A DNA stretch of 64,000 nucleotides from Deuterostichococcus epilithicus. Lineage: Eukaryota; Chlorophyta; Trebouxiophyceae; Prasiolales; Stichococcaceae. Shown here piece by piece: positions 11,401 through 21,432 of the stretch (position 1 is the stretch's first letter; each line of letters begins with the position of its first letter). Location: assembly GCA_033439295.1 (NCBI GenBank), contig JAVTLE010000023.1:3570530-3634529 (forward strand). Direction: 5' to 3'. Both the position numbers and the translations under genes were made by a program. The notes under the pieces are model-generated. The model was not told the origin of the DNA, made no database searches, and was given only the letters and a program-made list of their open reading frames with translations.

Positions 11401-12514
11401 ATGCCGCACAGCAAGGCCAGCGTCCATCTGACCGACTCCACTGCCGTCAGCGCGCTTCAGGCAGCCCGACTGGTCTGCCGGTTGGAGCTGCTCCAGACCA
11501 ACACCAACCTCGCCTGCACTCAGGTCAAGGCAACACGCGTCATCTGACCTGCCGGCAGGTCGGGCGCCGCTGCAGAGATGGCTTCCCACTCCTGGCGCAG
11601 GCTCGCAGCCCGCTGCCGCGCTTCGTCCGCCACCGGGGAGCCCCGCAGCAGCTCCGCCAGCTGCGCCTCGCTCCACAGAAGCGGCGTGCTGATGCGCTGC
11701 GGCAGGGACTGCAGCAGCGCCGCCCATGGCGACGCGTCCCCCTGTGTCCGATGCAACATCGTTCAGTGAGGAAGCACCAAGCGGCAGGGGCATGGGTGAA
11801 GACCGCACGTGCATGTGAAGGCTGCAATCGCATCAGACCCCGCACAGCTGATGGATGCAGCACATGACGAGTCAGGGCTGCACGGGATGTCAAGCAGCCA
11901 TGCCATGAATGAAGCTTTCCCGCCGAAAACTTGCAAGCTCGGAAGGACAGCGTCGGACCTTGCGTCGCTCGGCTATAAGCCACAGCGCCAGCCCTGTCAG
12001 CTCGCCGCGGCCCTCTGCCGCAGCAGCGACCGACTCCTCAGCAGCCACGTCGGCAGCGGTGACGCACAGGTCGCCAGGTATCTCCAAAATGTTCTGCATT
12101 CGACAAGTTTGCGCAGCTGGTAACCGTTGTCTATGCGCACAACAGCACGTGGAACTGCTTGCTTCCACCGCATGTGGCCCAATGCCTCACCTCGCCGCTG
12201 CTGATGTTTCGCGATGCCGCCAGGATGCTGTGGGCCTGGGCGCCAGTGCCTTTGACCTGCGGCTGCGCCGCCGCCAGAGAAACACCATTTTGCTCCAGCC
12301 ATCGCTCTAGTGCCGAGGCTGCTGTGTCTGTTGACGGCGCCGTCCCGGCGGCCGCTGCCGCCGCCGTGCAGCGTTGTTGCCGCTGCAGGCGTAACGGTTG
12401 CGCCGGCAGCAGGGAGTGACTGTCTTCGGATGACGCCCTGGTGCTCAGATGAAGACCAATCGTGGGCCAGCGCGCATGATGCTGCCGCATGCATGTGCAG
12501 GTGGGCGCTGACAT
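8482..12514 (-). CDS. SET-domain protein with Rubisco-LSMT substrate-binding domain (plastid SET-like)
   Basis: Gene of about ten exons. Start ATG 12514 (MSAPTCTCMRQHHARW) gives a Ser/Arg/Ala-rich N-terminus that looks like a plastid transit peptide; in-frame upstream ATGs exist. Exons include 12191-12514 (ALERWLEQNGVSLAAAQ), 11959-12093 (NILEIPGDLCVTAADVA; LTGLALWLIAERRK), one starting at 11741 (GDASPWAALLQSLPQRISTP), about 11115-11306 (FLDAMSVVLAHAVYLPAA; TLDYDLDSGSVVL), about 10782-10871 (QEVALYDGRPNGELLMATGS), about 10278-10440 (LLSYLRLARLQNSAEF), about 9640-9735 (SFEEDVIISPPNEYEVLQLL), about 9330-9385 (FDMKMLQRQDLSEEER), about 8900-9030 (MEEKRIVGGTMDAVRARLAP), and the last, ending at 8482 (IFESIEGLPNLP, Lys-rich tail). 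The order matches SET proteins with an LSMT C-terminal domain. The NHS motif of active SET domains is not evident (VHRMRRSGDP in its place), so methyltransferase activity is doubtful. A pTAC14-type plastid role is possible but not shown. Confidence 0.75.
9714..9915 (-). repeat. Three tandem copies of an exon acceptor edge in the SET gene
   Basis: The acceptor plus the first bases of the SFEEDV exon (ctcacctggcggcg, from 9720 on the plus strand) recur in degenerate form from 9814 and again from 9895. Spacings are 94 and 81 bp. The outer two copies lie inside the intron. Confidence 0.75.
10141..10345 (-). repeat. 120-bp-offset duplication of an exon 3' end in the SET gene
   Basis: The real exon end LRLARLQNSAEF with its donor (about 10265-10345) is duplicated 120 bp into the following intron (about 10145-10225). 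A 22-nt core is identical; the flanks are diverged. An N base at 10265 lies next to the real donor. Confidence 0.8.
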
Positions 12515-13077
12515 GACTGTGCCGCCAGCTAGACCCTGCATGCTGGCCATTTGGGTTCTGCAACCTGGTCCTGTTACTTCAAGGTGGAATCCAAGCGGCT
12601 TGGAGCACGATTGGGCCTGGCACTCCAACTGCTTGAGAGCCAAAGGCGCAAGGGCAAGGTGTCGAGACGGATTCAGTCGTCAAGCAGGCTTGTCTGTTGC
12701 ACCACTTATGTTGCGAACGGCTCTTACAAGCATTGCGGCACCATAAACGGCGACCATATCGTATCCTCGCGCTCTGCAGCATCCTGCTGCCGGTGTGTTG
12801 GCGCCACGTGCTATGACTACACGAAGTGCAGTGAGCCGCACCATTCTGCGTCAAATTTCTTGTCGTCATTTCAACCGTACAAACTGGCAATCTAGACGGC
12901 TGATTGGGCGTGCGTCTATACATCATACATGCATAAATTTATTCAGATCGGGTTCTGCATCCAGTGATGTCAACGAAACAGCGTATGTAAGATCTGTGTC
13001 GCAAGCGTCCACTGCCAAGTCGAACAAGGAGACTCTTGCACCGTAAGCTGTAGCCATAATTCCTGGCAGCGTTCTAT
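12515..13077. promoter_or_regulatory. Divergent intergenic region, SET gene / DUF98 gene
   Basis: About 560 bp between divergent starts. No conserved coding segment and no clear regulatory motif were recognised. Confidence 0.4.
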
Positions 13078-14254
13078 ATGTTGCAGCACTTGGTGGCGTC
13101 GCACCAGCCTCACCAGGCCGCGGCAGCGTCCTTTCTTTCGCAGCGGTCGGAACAGGGCGGCGCTGCTGTGAGTTTGGACACAGCTCAGCAGCCGCGAAGA
13201 AGCGGCTGGACGTCATGCCGCTTCCCCCGGCAGATGGCGGTTTGCTCCGCGTTACCAGCCCAGAGCCAGCTGCAGCACTGGCAGTCTCTGAATCGCATCG
13301 TCTGGGAAGGCAGCGAACAGGTTTCTGTTTTTCAGGCAATCTCACACGTATGTCTAGCATTGAAAGAGTGACGGTCTACCGAAACTCGGATCAATGCTGA
13401 GCGCTCATGTGACAAACAGCAAAAATATGCCTGCAGGAGGCGCTGCATAGAGACTCGCCGCTGTCGCGGGAGCTCCCGCTGTGGCGGCTGCTACTGCTCA
13501 GCGACGGCTCTGTCACGCGGCATCTGCAGCTGCTAACCGGCTCGGCAGTTCGCGTGGACTGCCTGGCCATGGCGCCAGCAACGGAGGAGCCGTCAGAGCT
13601 GCCGGCGGCAGTAGAGGCGCTGACGCATCCGCTGCTGCAGCGCGAGGTGCACAGCATCTTTTTTCCTTTTGGAGGAGGACGGCTTTGCCGATACACACAT
13701 GCTGCACTTCTGGCAGTAGTTATTCGTGGCCGGCGCAGTCCACCCCGCAGACCGTGTTCGTATGCAAAGACAGGGTTGCGAGCACAGTTCTGCGCCTTGC
13801 TTGCTGCAATCAAGAGTAGTTGAGAAGCTGCCATGATCACAAGCGTCATTCGCATCTACTCTTGCACGTCCTCCGACGGGAATGAGCAGAGCAGGCGCCT
13901 GACTATCGATTCTGCTGACGCCAGGTGCTGCTGCGAAACCCGGACGACGGCGGTCGGGCGCTGGTGCATGCCACCTCCTGGTGGAACACTGATTCCGCGA
14001 GCCAGAACTTGCGGGACCCCAGCCAGCCCATTTGGGTGTCCCTCAGCCAGGCGCGCAAGGAGCTGTACCGAGAGATCAAAACGGTACAGCTGGGTCATTC
14101 AGCGGCGCTGGAGACGCACTTTGGCGCCGCAGGCCCCTTCTGGGGCCGCCAGTACCTGTTCTGGCACGCTGGCGTGCCGCTGACGCTCATCCACGAGGCC
14201 TTCTCGCCGCACCTGCTCGGGTATCTCCGGGATCCTGGCAATGGCAGCCAGTAG
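13078..14254 (+). CDS. Chorismate-lyase-like protein (DUF98/Ycf21 family)
   Basis: Three exons join in phase: 13078-13320, 13437-13646, 13925-14254, giving about 260 residues. Cyanobacterial relatives convert chorismate to 4-hydroxybenzoate, the head group precursor of plastoquinone. Conserved features are LQHWQSLNRIVWEGSEQ, PLWRLLLLSDGSVTRHLQ, ELYREIKTVQLGHSAALE, FGAAGPFWGRQYLFW and GVPLTLIHEAFSP. The Glu of IHEAFSP lines up with the catalytic Glu of UbiC-type lyases by pattern. I chose ATG 13078 because it adds about 52 Ala/Ser/Gln-rich residues that could be a plastid transit peptide; ATG 13234 (MAVCSALPAQSQ) is in frame and would give a cyanobacterial-length protein. It is divergent from the SET gene and convergent with the cytochrome b5 gene. 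Confidence 0.8.
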
Positions 14255-14580
14255 GATGCAGCATTTTGCGAAGTGCCGCTGCTACCATCTGCACCATGTG
14301 TATCAACAGCAGATTACCTCTAGAGACGACGAGCTGGAAGACGAGCTAGGAAGGCACGCAATCAGGGACGCAATCAGAGTCGCGATTCAACCCAAAACGG
14401 ATTGTAGTGTGTAGGGCTCGATCAGGTCGGGTGGTCATTCCACGAGTCTGAGAGACTATCTGTTTGCCTGAATGCTCCTACTCGGGATGCAATCGAATGC
14501 AAATTCGGTCAATCATTGCCAACATACACCTACCGAAGCAGAGACACTAACCCTCCAATTCAGCGAGCATGTGCGTTATG
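14255..14580. other. Convergent 3' intergenic region
   Basis: About 325 bp between two convergent stop codons (DUF98 gene and cytochrome b5 gene). Nothing is recognised beyond presumed 3' UTRs. Confidence 0.4.
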
Positions 14581-15460
14581 TCATGCCTGTACGGCCGCCA
14601 GGCGCCTGGGCGCCAGCAGGCCCACCATGCAGCTGCTCATCATCATGTCGATGTTGACCCATCTGTGGTACTTGTTGAACATTGCCGTGGCGTCCTTGCC
14701 GGCACCCAGCATCAGGTAATCTGCGCCGCCGGGATGGAACTTGAGGTATGCCGTGACATTGTACACCTGTGGACGCCGACATGGCAGCATTGATTGGGCT
14801 GAATCGTCCAGGCTGTGAGACACATGCGTGCATGTGCAGTGGAAGCTCAGCGACGGGCTCTGTCAATGCATGCTGTGTAAGGATGTACCAGCGCCAACGC
14901 ATGCTGTTCACCTTCCCGTTGATAGCCATCCATGCATCGTCTCTGCTCCTGTGCTCCTTAACTTCCTCTATGGGGATGCCGCGCCGTGGAGGCTCCCCTT
15001 TCAAGCCTGCAGACAGGTGTTGCATCTGACATGGGTTGAAGTGGCTGCTTCTGCGCCAAATGTGTGTGGTTTCGTGCTCATGCACGACACGCTTCTTATG
15101 CGAATTTAACGCTGAAGCCTGCATCGGGGGTTAATGATATCAACCTGCCAGGTCTGGATGTGTGCGGGACAGCTTCATCCACTCCATTTGGCTGTACCCC
15201 TTTTCCAGCGGCACCTTCGCATCAAGGATGCCATGAGAAGAAGAGACCTGCAACTGACTGGAGAGCATTTCTCCAGCTGTGGTCAATGCAGGGTCAATGC
15301 AGCATGCCTGGGAATCAGAGACGTGCACAGGGGGTTTACCTTGCCCGGGCGCCTTGGCAGCGGCTTCGCGGTCGCCTGCGGGGGCTGCATCTGCGCCGCA
15401 TATAGGCCAGTGTGAATCGACTCGTCTCTTCAAACTGGCGCCACTCTGGGCCGCGTACAT
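14581..15460 (-). CDS. Cytochrome b5-domain protein, NCB5OR (CYB5R4) N-terminal type
   Basis: Exons 15145-15460, 14912-15006 and 14581-14766 join in phase (198 residues). Start ATG 15460 ([16 protein letters not shown]). A Pro/Ala-rich lead is followed by [17 protein letters not shown] and DLAGLKG, the pre-domain segment typical of animal CYB5R4/NCB5OR. Next come [20 protein letters not shown] and [20 protein letters not shown], and finally [14 protein letters not shown]. The haem-ligand histidines are in HPGG and YHRWV. The protein ends soon after the b5 fold ([10 protein letters not shown]), so no CS or flavin-reductase domains follow and no membrane anchor is seen. It should be a small soluble electron carrier; its redox partner is unknown. 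Confidence 0.85.
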
Positions 15461-16239
15461 GTTTAGAGGGCGAAGCAGAGCACCTGCTGGGCTGGCACAG
15501 CTCCAGCCCCGGGTGCTGACACCGACATGGGCTGTGCTGCGCTCTCTGAGACCTGGCTCCTGTCCGCCACTGTTGAACGTGCTGTCAGCGGCTCCTGCAG
15601 TGTGTCGACACGAACCTCGTCAGATTGTGTCTTGCGCCGCAAGCCCGCGGGAGCTGGATGCACTTTTCTTCAAAAATTGCACCTCTCACCTTCATGAATT
15701 TGGTATCTTGCCTCTAGGCGACACTGAGCTTTATTGTCAGAAGTGGTCTGCCCGTTGCTGCCAAGCCAAAGAAAGCTGAGCCCTGTGCTTCAATGTGAGG
15801 ACTGGAAGATGCTGACAAGACTGTAGAGAAATGGCCCAAGCGCATTTCCACGTCGATCCCTGCTAGATTTGGAGCATATGGCGACAGCAAACAACACATG
15901 CAGTGCTTACGCGTCGACGCTGCTGGTTGCGCAGGCCTGTTGCGGGGGAGTGCCACATGGCAGCTACTTCATCACCCTGCCGTATCTTTCAAAAACCTTC
16001 GTACCATGCAAACGTATGTGCACTGCGAAACACAGGCCTTTGCCAACAACACCAGTTTGCACCGCTTGCTCCGGCCTAACGACCCCGTTCAAGCTCTCAG
16101 AGTCACGATCTGACCGCCTGCATCGCGGTGAAGGACGGTCAACGGCTGAGGCCAGAGGTATACGGGGCCATGGCCAAGCCTTGATCTGGTCGCAGAAGCC
16201 AGAGGCACACCGTAGATCGCTGCGAGCAGGCCTGCCATC
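15461..16239. promoter_or_regulatory. Divergent intergenic region, cytochrome b5 gene / delta-COP
   Basis: About 780 bp. A minus-strand open stretch upstream of 15460 (about 15463-15660) has no in-frame ATG at its start and no recognisable family; it may be 5' UTR or an upstream exon. No other coding signal was seen. Confidence 0.4.
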
Positions 16240-19200
16240 ATGGTGGTCCTAGCTTCGTCGATCGTGACGAAGACGGGGAAAGGTCAGTCCAGCACCTGGC
16301 GATCTGGTGCAGCAGAATGTGCCTGTGTTGTCAATCACCTTTTGGTGGTTGCTCGTGACCTTGTGGCAAGCGACTGAAACGGCGTGATGCCATTCAGACA
16401 GCCAGCAAAGTAGACTGCATCTGCATGGTTTTGCCAGTTCTACTGTCGGGCTGCCTGGCGACATGACGCTGGTGCCTGCAGAATGCGGCGCTGTCATGAG
16501 GGCTGCAACTGCCCTGACCCGTGCTGTGTTCCCCTCGCATGCACAGCGCTGGTCAGCCGGCAGTTCATTGAGATGTCTCGCGTGCGCATCGAGGGGCTGC
16601 TCGCGGCGTTCCCAAAGCTGGTCGGCAGCGGCAAGCAGCACACATACATCGAGACAGAGAATGTCCGCTACGTGTATCAGCCCATGGAGGTGGGACCTGC
16701 TGGCAAAACATGACAAGACCATCGTGCATCTGGGATGCATCGTGGCAGCAACCGGTGGTGGTGCCATGGCACTCCACTGCGCCGACATGTGGTGCACCAT
16801 CGCTCTTTTCTTAATTATCTTTTTCTTAATGCCGCAGGCGCTGTATCTACTGCTGGTGACCAACAAGGGCAGTAATATCCTGGAGGATTTGGAGACGCTG
16901 CGACTGCTGGCAAAGGTGGTGCCAGAGTATGTGGAGTCGCTGGATGAAGAGGTGAGAGTTGACGAACTTGGTTGTTCGGGCTGGTGGGTTGCAGGCTGAC
17001 AGAAGGGGAGGCAAAGCCGTGACCAACGCCAACCTGATGGAAACTGGCCCAGGAGGAGGCTCTGCCTATCTGGTGCTAGTCAAGGATGTGAGCCAAGATG
17101 TGCAGATCGAAGCTTAGGCTCGGGCATGCCGTGCACATGCAGGGCATCGAGCAGGCGGCATTCAGCCTGCTATTTGCGTTTGACGAGGTCATCTCCCTGG
17201 GCTACAAAGAAAACGTCACTGTGCAGCAAGTCAAGCAGGTGAGCAGAGGCTCTTATGCCCGTGTGCAATCTGCAATGCACGTCACGCACGATTGTGTTGT
17301 CCATTCACAGACGCCCTCATCGCTTCTGTGCATTGCTTGGGGTTGCCAGCTCTGGCTTTCACGCCTCGAACTGTCCACATGGATTTAAATCTGATATTAT
17401 TGGAGATGAAGTCAGCTGAGCCCTGCTCCACGGGTGCCCGGCGCAGAACACGGAGATGGAGTCGCATGAGGAGAAGTTGCACAAGATGATCATCCAATCC
17501 AAGATCAACGACACCAAGGACATCATGAAGCGCAAGGCCATGGAGATCGACAAGAGCAAGATCGAGCGGCGAGAGGGGCGCGGCGGCGGCGGCAACTTCT
17601 CGCCCGCGCCTGGCATGGGCGGCATGGGCGGCGGCAGCAGCTCCCTCGGTGCTGCATACACACCTCAGCAGTTCAACATACGTGCTATCGGACATACAAC
17701 CACGATGCAGGCCACCCTTGCTCCGACATCTGAAGAAGCGGCAGGGAGAGCAACATTTGCTAATATCCCCGAACTGCAATCAAACAGTGTTGCTGTGGCT
17801 TGTGGTGCAGATGCGGACCTGGGGCCATCGTTCGTGCGGCCAGAGGTGGTGAAGAGCTACGACCGGCCGGCGGCTGCGCGGCCAAAGGGCATGCAGCTGG
17901 GCAAGGCCAAAAAGGCGGCTGACATGCTCGACGCCATGGCTAAGGCGAGCATCCTCTCTGCGATGCGACTGAATCGCCAGGATTTTTGGGCCGCTTGAGG
18001 CTTCATGGCAGTCATAACCATTCAAAGCATCTCGACAAGACGAATGCTAGGCTGCGTCCCTGCGCCCTGCCTGCACCTGATCGGATCTTGCTCCGGCGCC
18101 GCACAGCTGGCGGAGTCCGCTTCAGCCCCAAGCTACAGACCCTCTGCGACCAGTGCCAGACACGCATGTGCAGCAGCAAGATAAGGTCACGGTGCATCTG
18201 GCACTGCGCGGGCGCAGAGACTGCAGCAGATCATGCTGGGAGCCATCTGCGACAGTTGCAGCGTATGTGTCTTTGCAGGAGGGCGAGGTCATGGCGCCGG
18301 ATGTGGGACCGACCGCCAGCGGCGCGGCAGCGCCGAGCGCGGCGGCACTGCCCAGCGAGCCGGTGTCCATCCAGGTGCACGCCTCTTGGGGCCCACCTGC
18401 CTTTCAGCTTTTCCAGGCACCCCACCTAGTCGCTCGTGCTCATGCGGAGCATGGGTGATGGGTGACGCTGACCAAACGATGCCGACCAAACGAAATGGGG
18501 GTTGCTCATCCATGGACATGCTGAGCCATGGGATGCAATGCTGACCAACATCAGACTTGCATCCAGGTGGACGAGAAACTGCTGGTGCGCCTCAACAAGG
18601 ACGGCGGCATGGAGAACATGGAGATCCAGGGCACCATGTCACTCATGGTGAGCAACTCCTCTTGAACCCTGCTTCGCCACCAGCATGCTGTGGCAACCGC
18701 TGTTTCGTTCATGCAATGGCGGCTGCATTGCAATCAGATGATCATGAAGGGAATAGCGATTTCGAGATGTAACGACTTTGCAATATCCTCCTGCCGCATG
18801 TCGGCTCCTAGGCCAGTTTGCGGCATTGCATGCAGCGCACACTGTGTGCAGCAGTCGACGTGCAGGGCACACACTTGCGGCTGTGCAAATTATTGTGCCC
18901 CCTGCAAGGACACAATTGTTGCACAAGTCCGGGTTTGCCCTGCATGCAAGACCCAGCGAGCCAGGCTGACGCGACAGCATCGCTGGCTCCACATCTTTGA
19001 CCTTGTGAAAGTTGTGAAACTGCAAACAGAGTTTTCAGTCATCACAACTGATTCAAGAGTGACAGCCAGATCCTAACAGCTGGTTCCCTCACATGCTCGA
19101 AGGAAGTTCACCAAACCGCTTTGAGGATGTACACCTTCCTCACTCCCATGACCATAATGAACCCAGGTGCTGGCGGACGACGCAGCGCGCATCCGGGTGG

Positions 19201-21005
19201 CGACGGCGAGCGGCGCCAACGCAGGCTACCAGTTCAAGACGCACCCCAACATCGACAAGGGCGCGTACAGCGCACAGGGGGTGCTGGGTCTGAAGGACCC
19301 CGCCCGCCCCTTCCCCACCGGCAGCGCCCTCGGCATCCTCAAGTGGCGCCTCCAGGTGGGTGTGCGATGAGTGAAGACGGACTGTGAAGACAGGGGCACC
19401 CCGCCAGCGGGCAGAGCGGCACATGGGTTGACAGGTCCATGCCAAAGACCGTGACAGCTAGGGCCGGAGGTCAGGGGAGCTCGCGACAGGAGTGCATGTG
19501 GTGGCAGGGATGGGGTCGAGAGGTCCTGGCCGTGTGTTTGCTGGCGGTCAGCTGCACTGCAGGGCGTCTGCACATGCTGTGGCAAGCAGCACTCGTCCTG
19601 CAGCACTCACTTGACCACCATGCAAACAGCCCGGTCCCCAAATCCCCCGACCTCACAGACCACGAGATGTTTCCTGGGCGCAAGTGACAGACGACTCCCT
19701 CGCGCCGCTGTCCACCAGCAGCCACAAAACTCTTGAGGCTCCAAATGTTTCAAACCACCTGCAGACGACGGACGACTCGTTGGCGCCGCTGTCCATCAAC
19801 TGCTGGCCGTCCGTCAGCGGCGCGGAGAGCTACGTCAACATCGAGTATGAGGCGACCAGCGCCTTCGACCTGCAGACAGTGGTCATTGCCATCCCGCTGC
19901 CCGCAATGTCGCATGCGCCGCGCGTCAGCCAGGTGGGCGCCCTTGCAGGCCGCCACTCCGGGACGGCCCGCACCAGCATGCAGTCAGGTCGTGGCCGCTG
20001 CTCCAATTGGCGTGCAGCAGAGCGGCGCCCGTCTGGCGTGCCGGGGCGGAGGTGTCGGGGCGGAGTGGGCCGTCCTTCTTGGCTGGCCTCTCCTCCTCAA
20101 CACAGCTCGGCAGGCGCTGTGCCACTGGCGCGTGGGCGTGTGCATGTGCTGGTCTGCAGCCTTGTTTTGACTGGGGCAAGCAGCAGCCTTCTCAGGAGCA
20201 TGCCCACCCTGGCCTCGGGGGGCAGCAGCAGGCAGCCACGGCTGGCGCACGGCGCAGTGCCTACAACGTGGCGCAGTGCCTGATGCCAGCAGTCATGTCC
20301 TGCGGCTTTTCGACCGTGGCTTGCCGTGGGCTGCCGCAGATAGACGGGGACTGGCGGTACGACTCGAGGCGGTCGACCATGCTGTGGACCATTGACCTGG
20401 TGGACGACCAGAACCGCAGCGGCTCCATGGAGTTTGCGGTGCGTCCCCGCGGGTCACGCATCATGTAAAAGGAAATGCACAGGTGCCTCGAAGCACAGAT
20501 CTCCAGCATGCCGGGCATCTGCCTTCGCAATCTGAGACCAACATTGTGCGTTGGCCCGCCCACGCCCCATGATTCAGCGTTTGGCAGAGCTGCAGCTCCG
20601 CGATCACCCCCTGCACAAGCTCGTTTGCAGCGCGCGCTGTGCGCTCGTGCTTGTGCCTGACTGACTGCGCACATCACCGGCTCAGGTGCCAGCGTGCGAC
20701 CCGGGCACCTTCTTCCCCGTGGAGGTCAACTTCACGGCCACAAAGACGCTGTGCGACATCCAGGTGGGTCTGCGAACAGGGATCCTGTATTGTGGCATCC
20801 AAAGTGAGCAGCATGAGCAGCAGCATTCCTGTTGCACCTGCTCCCTGAAAGCCGCTTTGCGCAAAGCGGCCCCCTGCTCCGGAAATTCGATTGACAACAG
20901 GTCGTCCATGTGCAGGTGCTGTCAGTGACGTCAAACGACACAGGGGAGCCGGTCAAGTACGCGTACACAACGTTGCTCACCACAGACGAGTATCAGGTGG
21001 TGTAA
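16240..21005 (+). CDS. ARCN1: Coatomer subunit delta (delta-COP)
   Basis: Thirteen exons in phase: 16240-16282, 16547-16689, 16838-16951, 17143-17238, 17447-17648, 17811-17944, 18279-18374, 18567-18647, 19167-19355, 19765-19932, 20340-20438, 20686-20763, 20916-21005. Delta-COP is part of the COPI coat for retrograde Golgi-to-ER traffic. The N-terminal longin-like part begins [14 protein letters not shown] and has [19 protein letters not shown]. Then come [19 protein letters not shown] with [20 protein letters not shown], a Gly/Met-rich linker, the [16 protein letters not shown] helix, and a mu-homology domain ([67 protein letters not shown]). The intron after 17944 appears to use a GC donor (AAG|GCGAGC). 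A copy of the exon 10 edge sits in the preceding intron. Confidence 0.93.
19690..19794 (+). repeat. Exon-edge duplication in delta-COP intron
   Basis: The sequence 19690-19713 (reading DDSLAPLS in one frame) repeats the true exon 10 segment 19771-19794 with 21 of 24 identical bases and an 81-bp offset. Only the second copy lies in phase behind the acceptor at 19764. Confidence 0.85.
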
Positions 21006-21131
21006 GCATGGCCGGTAGGGGGTGCCGGCTAGGGGCATGAAGCAAATCGCTTGTTTTGGTACTGGACCTGCCCGAGATGGCAGGCGATGCAGTTGACACT
21101 GTGGTGGCTAAGATGGCGGTCGAAGGAACCT

Positions 21132-21136
21132 TGTAA
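21132..21136 (+). terminator. Candidate poly(A) signal TGTAA for delta-COP
   Basis: TGTAA lies 127 bp after the delta-COP stop. Another TGTAA overlaps the stop codon itself. The convergent gene ends at 21433. Confidence 0.35.
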
Positions 21137-21432
21137 ACCGTGATTGACATGTCCCGTCTTTCCCTCCACTGTCACAGCATACTCACTAGGGTATCAGCAA
21201 GTGGTTGCAGGGCTAGCTCACCAGCAGAAGGCTCAGGCTCATGTCGCTTCGCCAAAGCAACCACCTTCTGTAAATTCAGCCTCATTATGCTCCTCGATGT
21301 GCGATGCAACTCCAGCAGCATCCTGTACCAACGAGCAGGGCATCAACAGCAGCAAGGTCTTGCTGCCGCTCAGCACCTTCAATTGTCTCAGGGATGTCCA
21401 GTAGCGGCGGATCTGCGCCGCTGCTCTCATCA

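Noticed and set aside
11390-11540. Possible extra SET-gene exon (open on minus)
   Set aside because: The flanking exons join directly in phase as PAEAFSEQ, so this stretch is intron.
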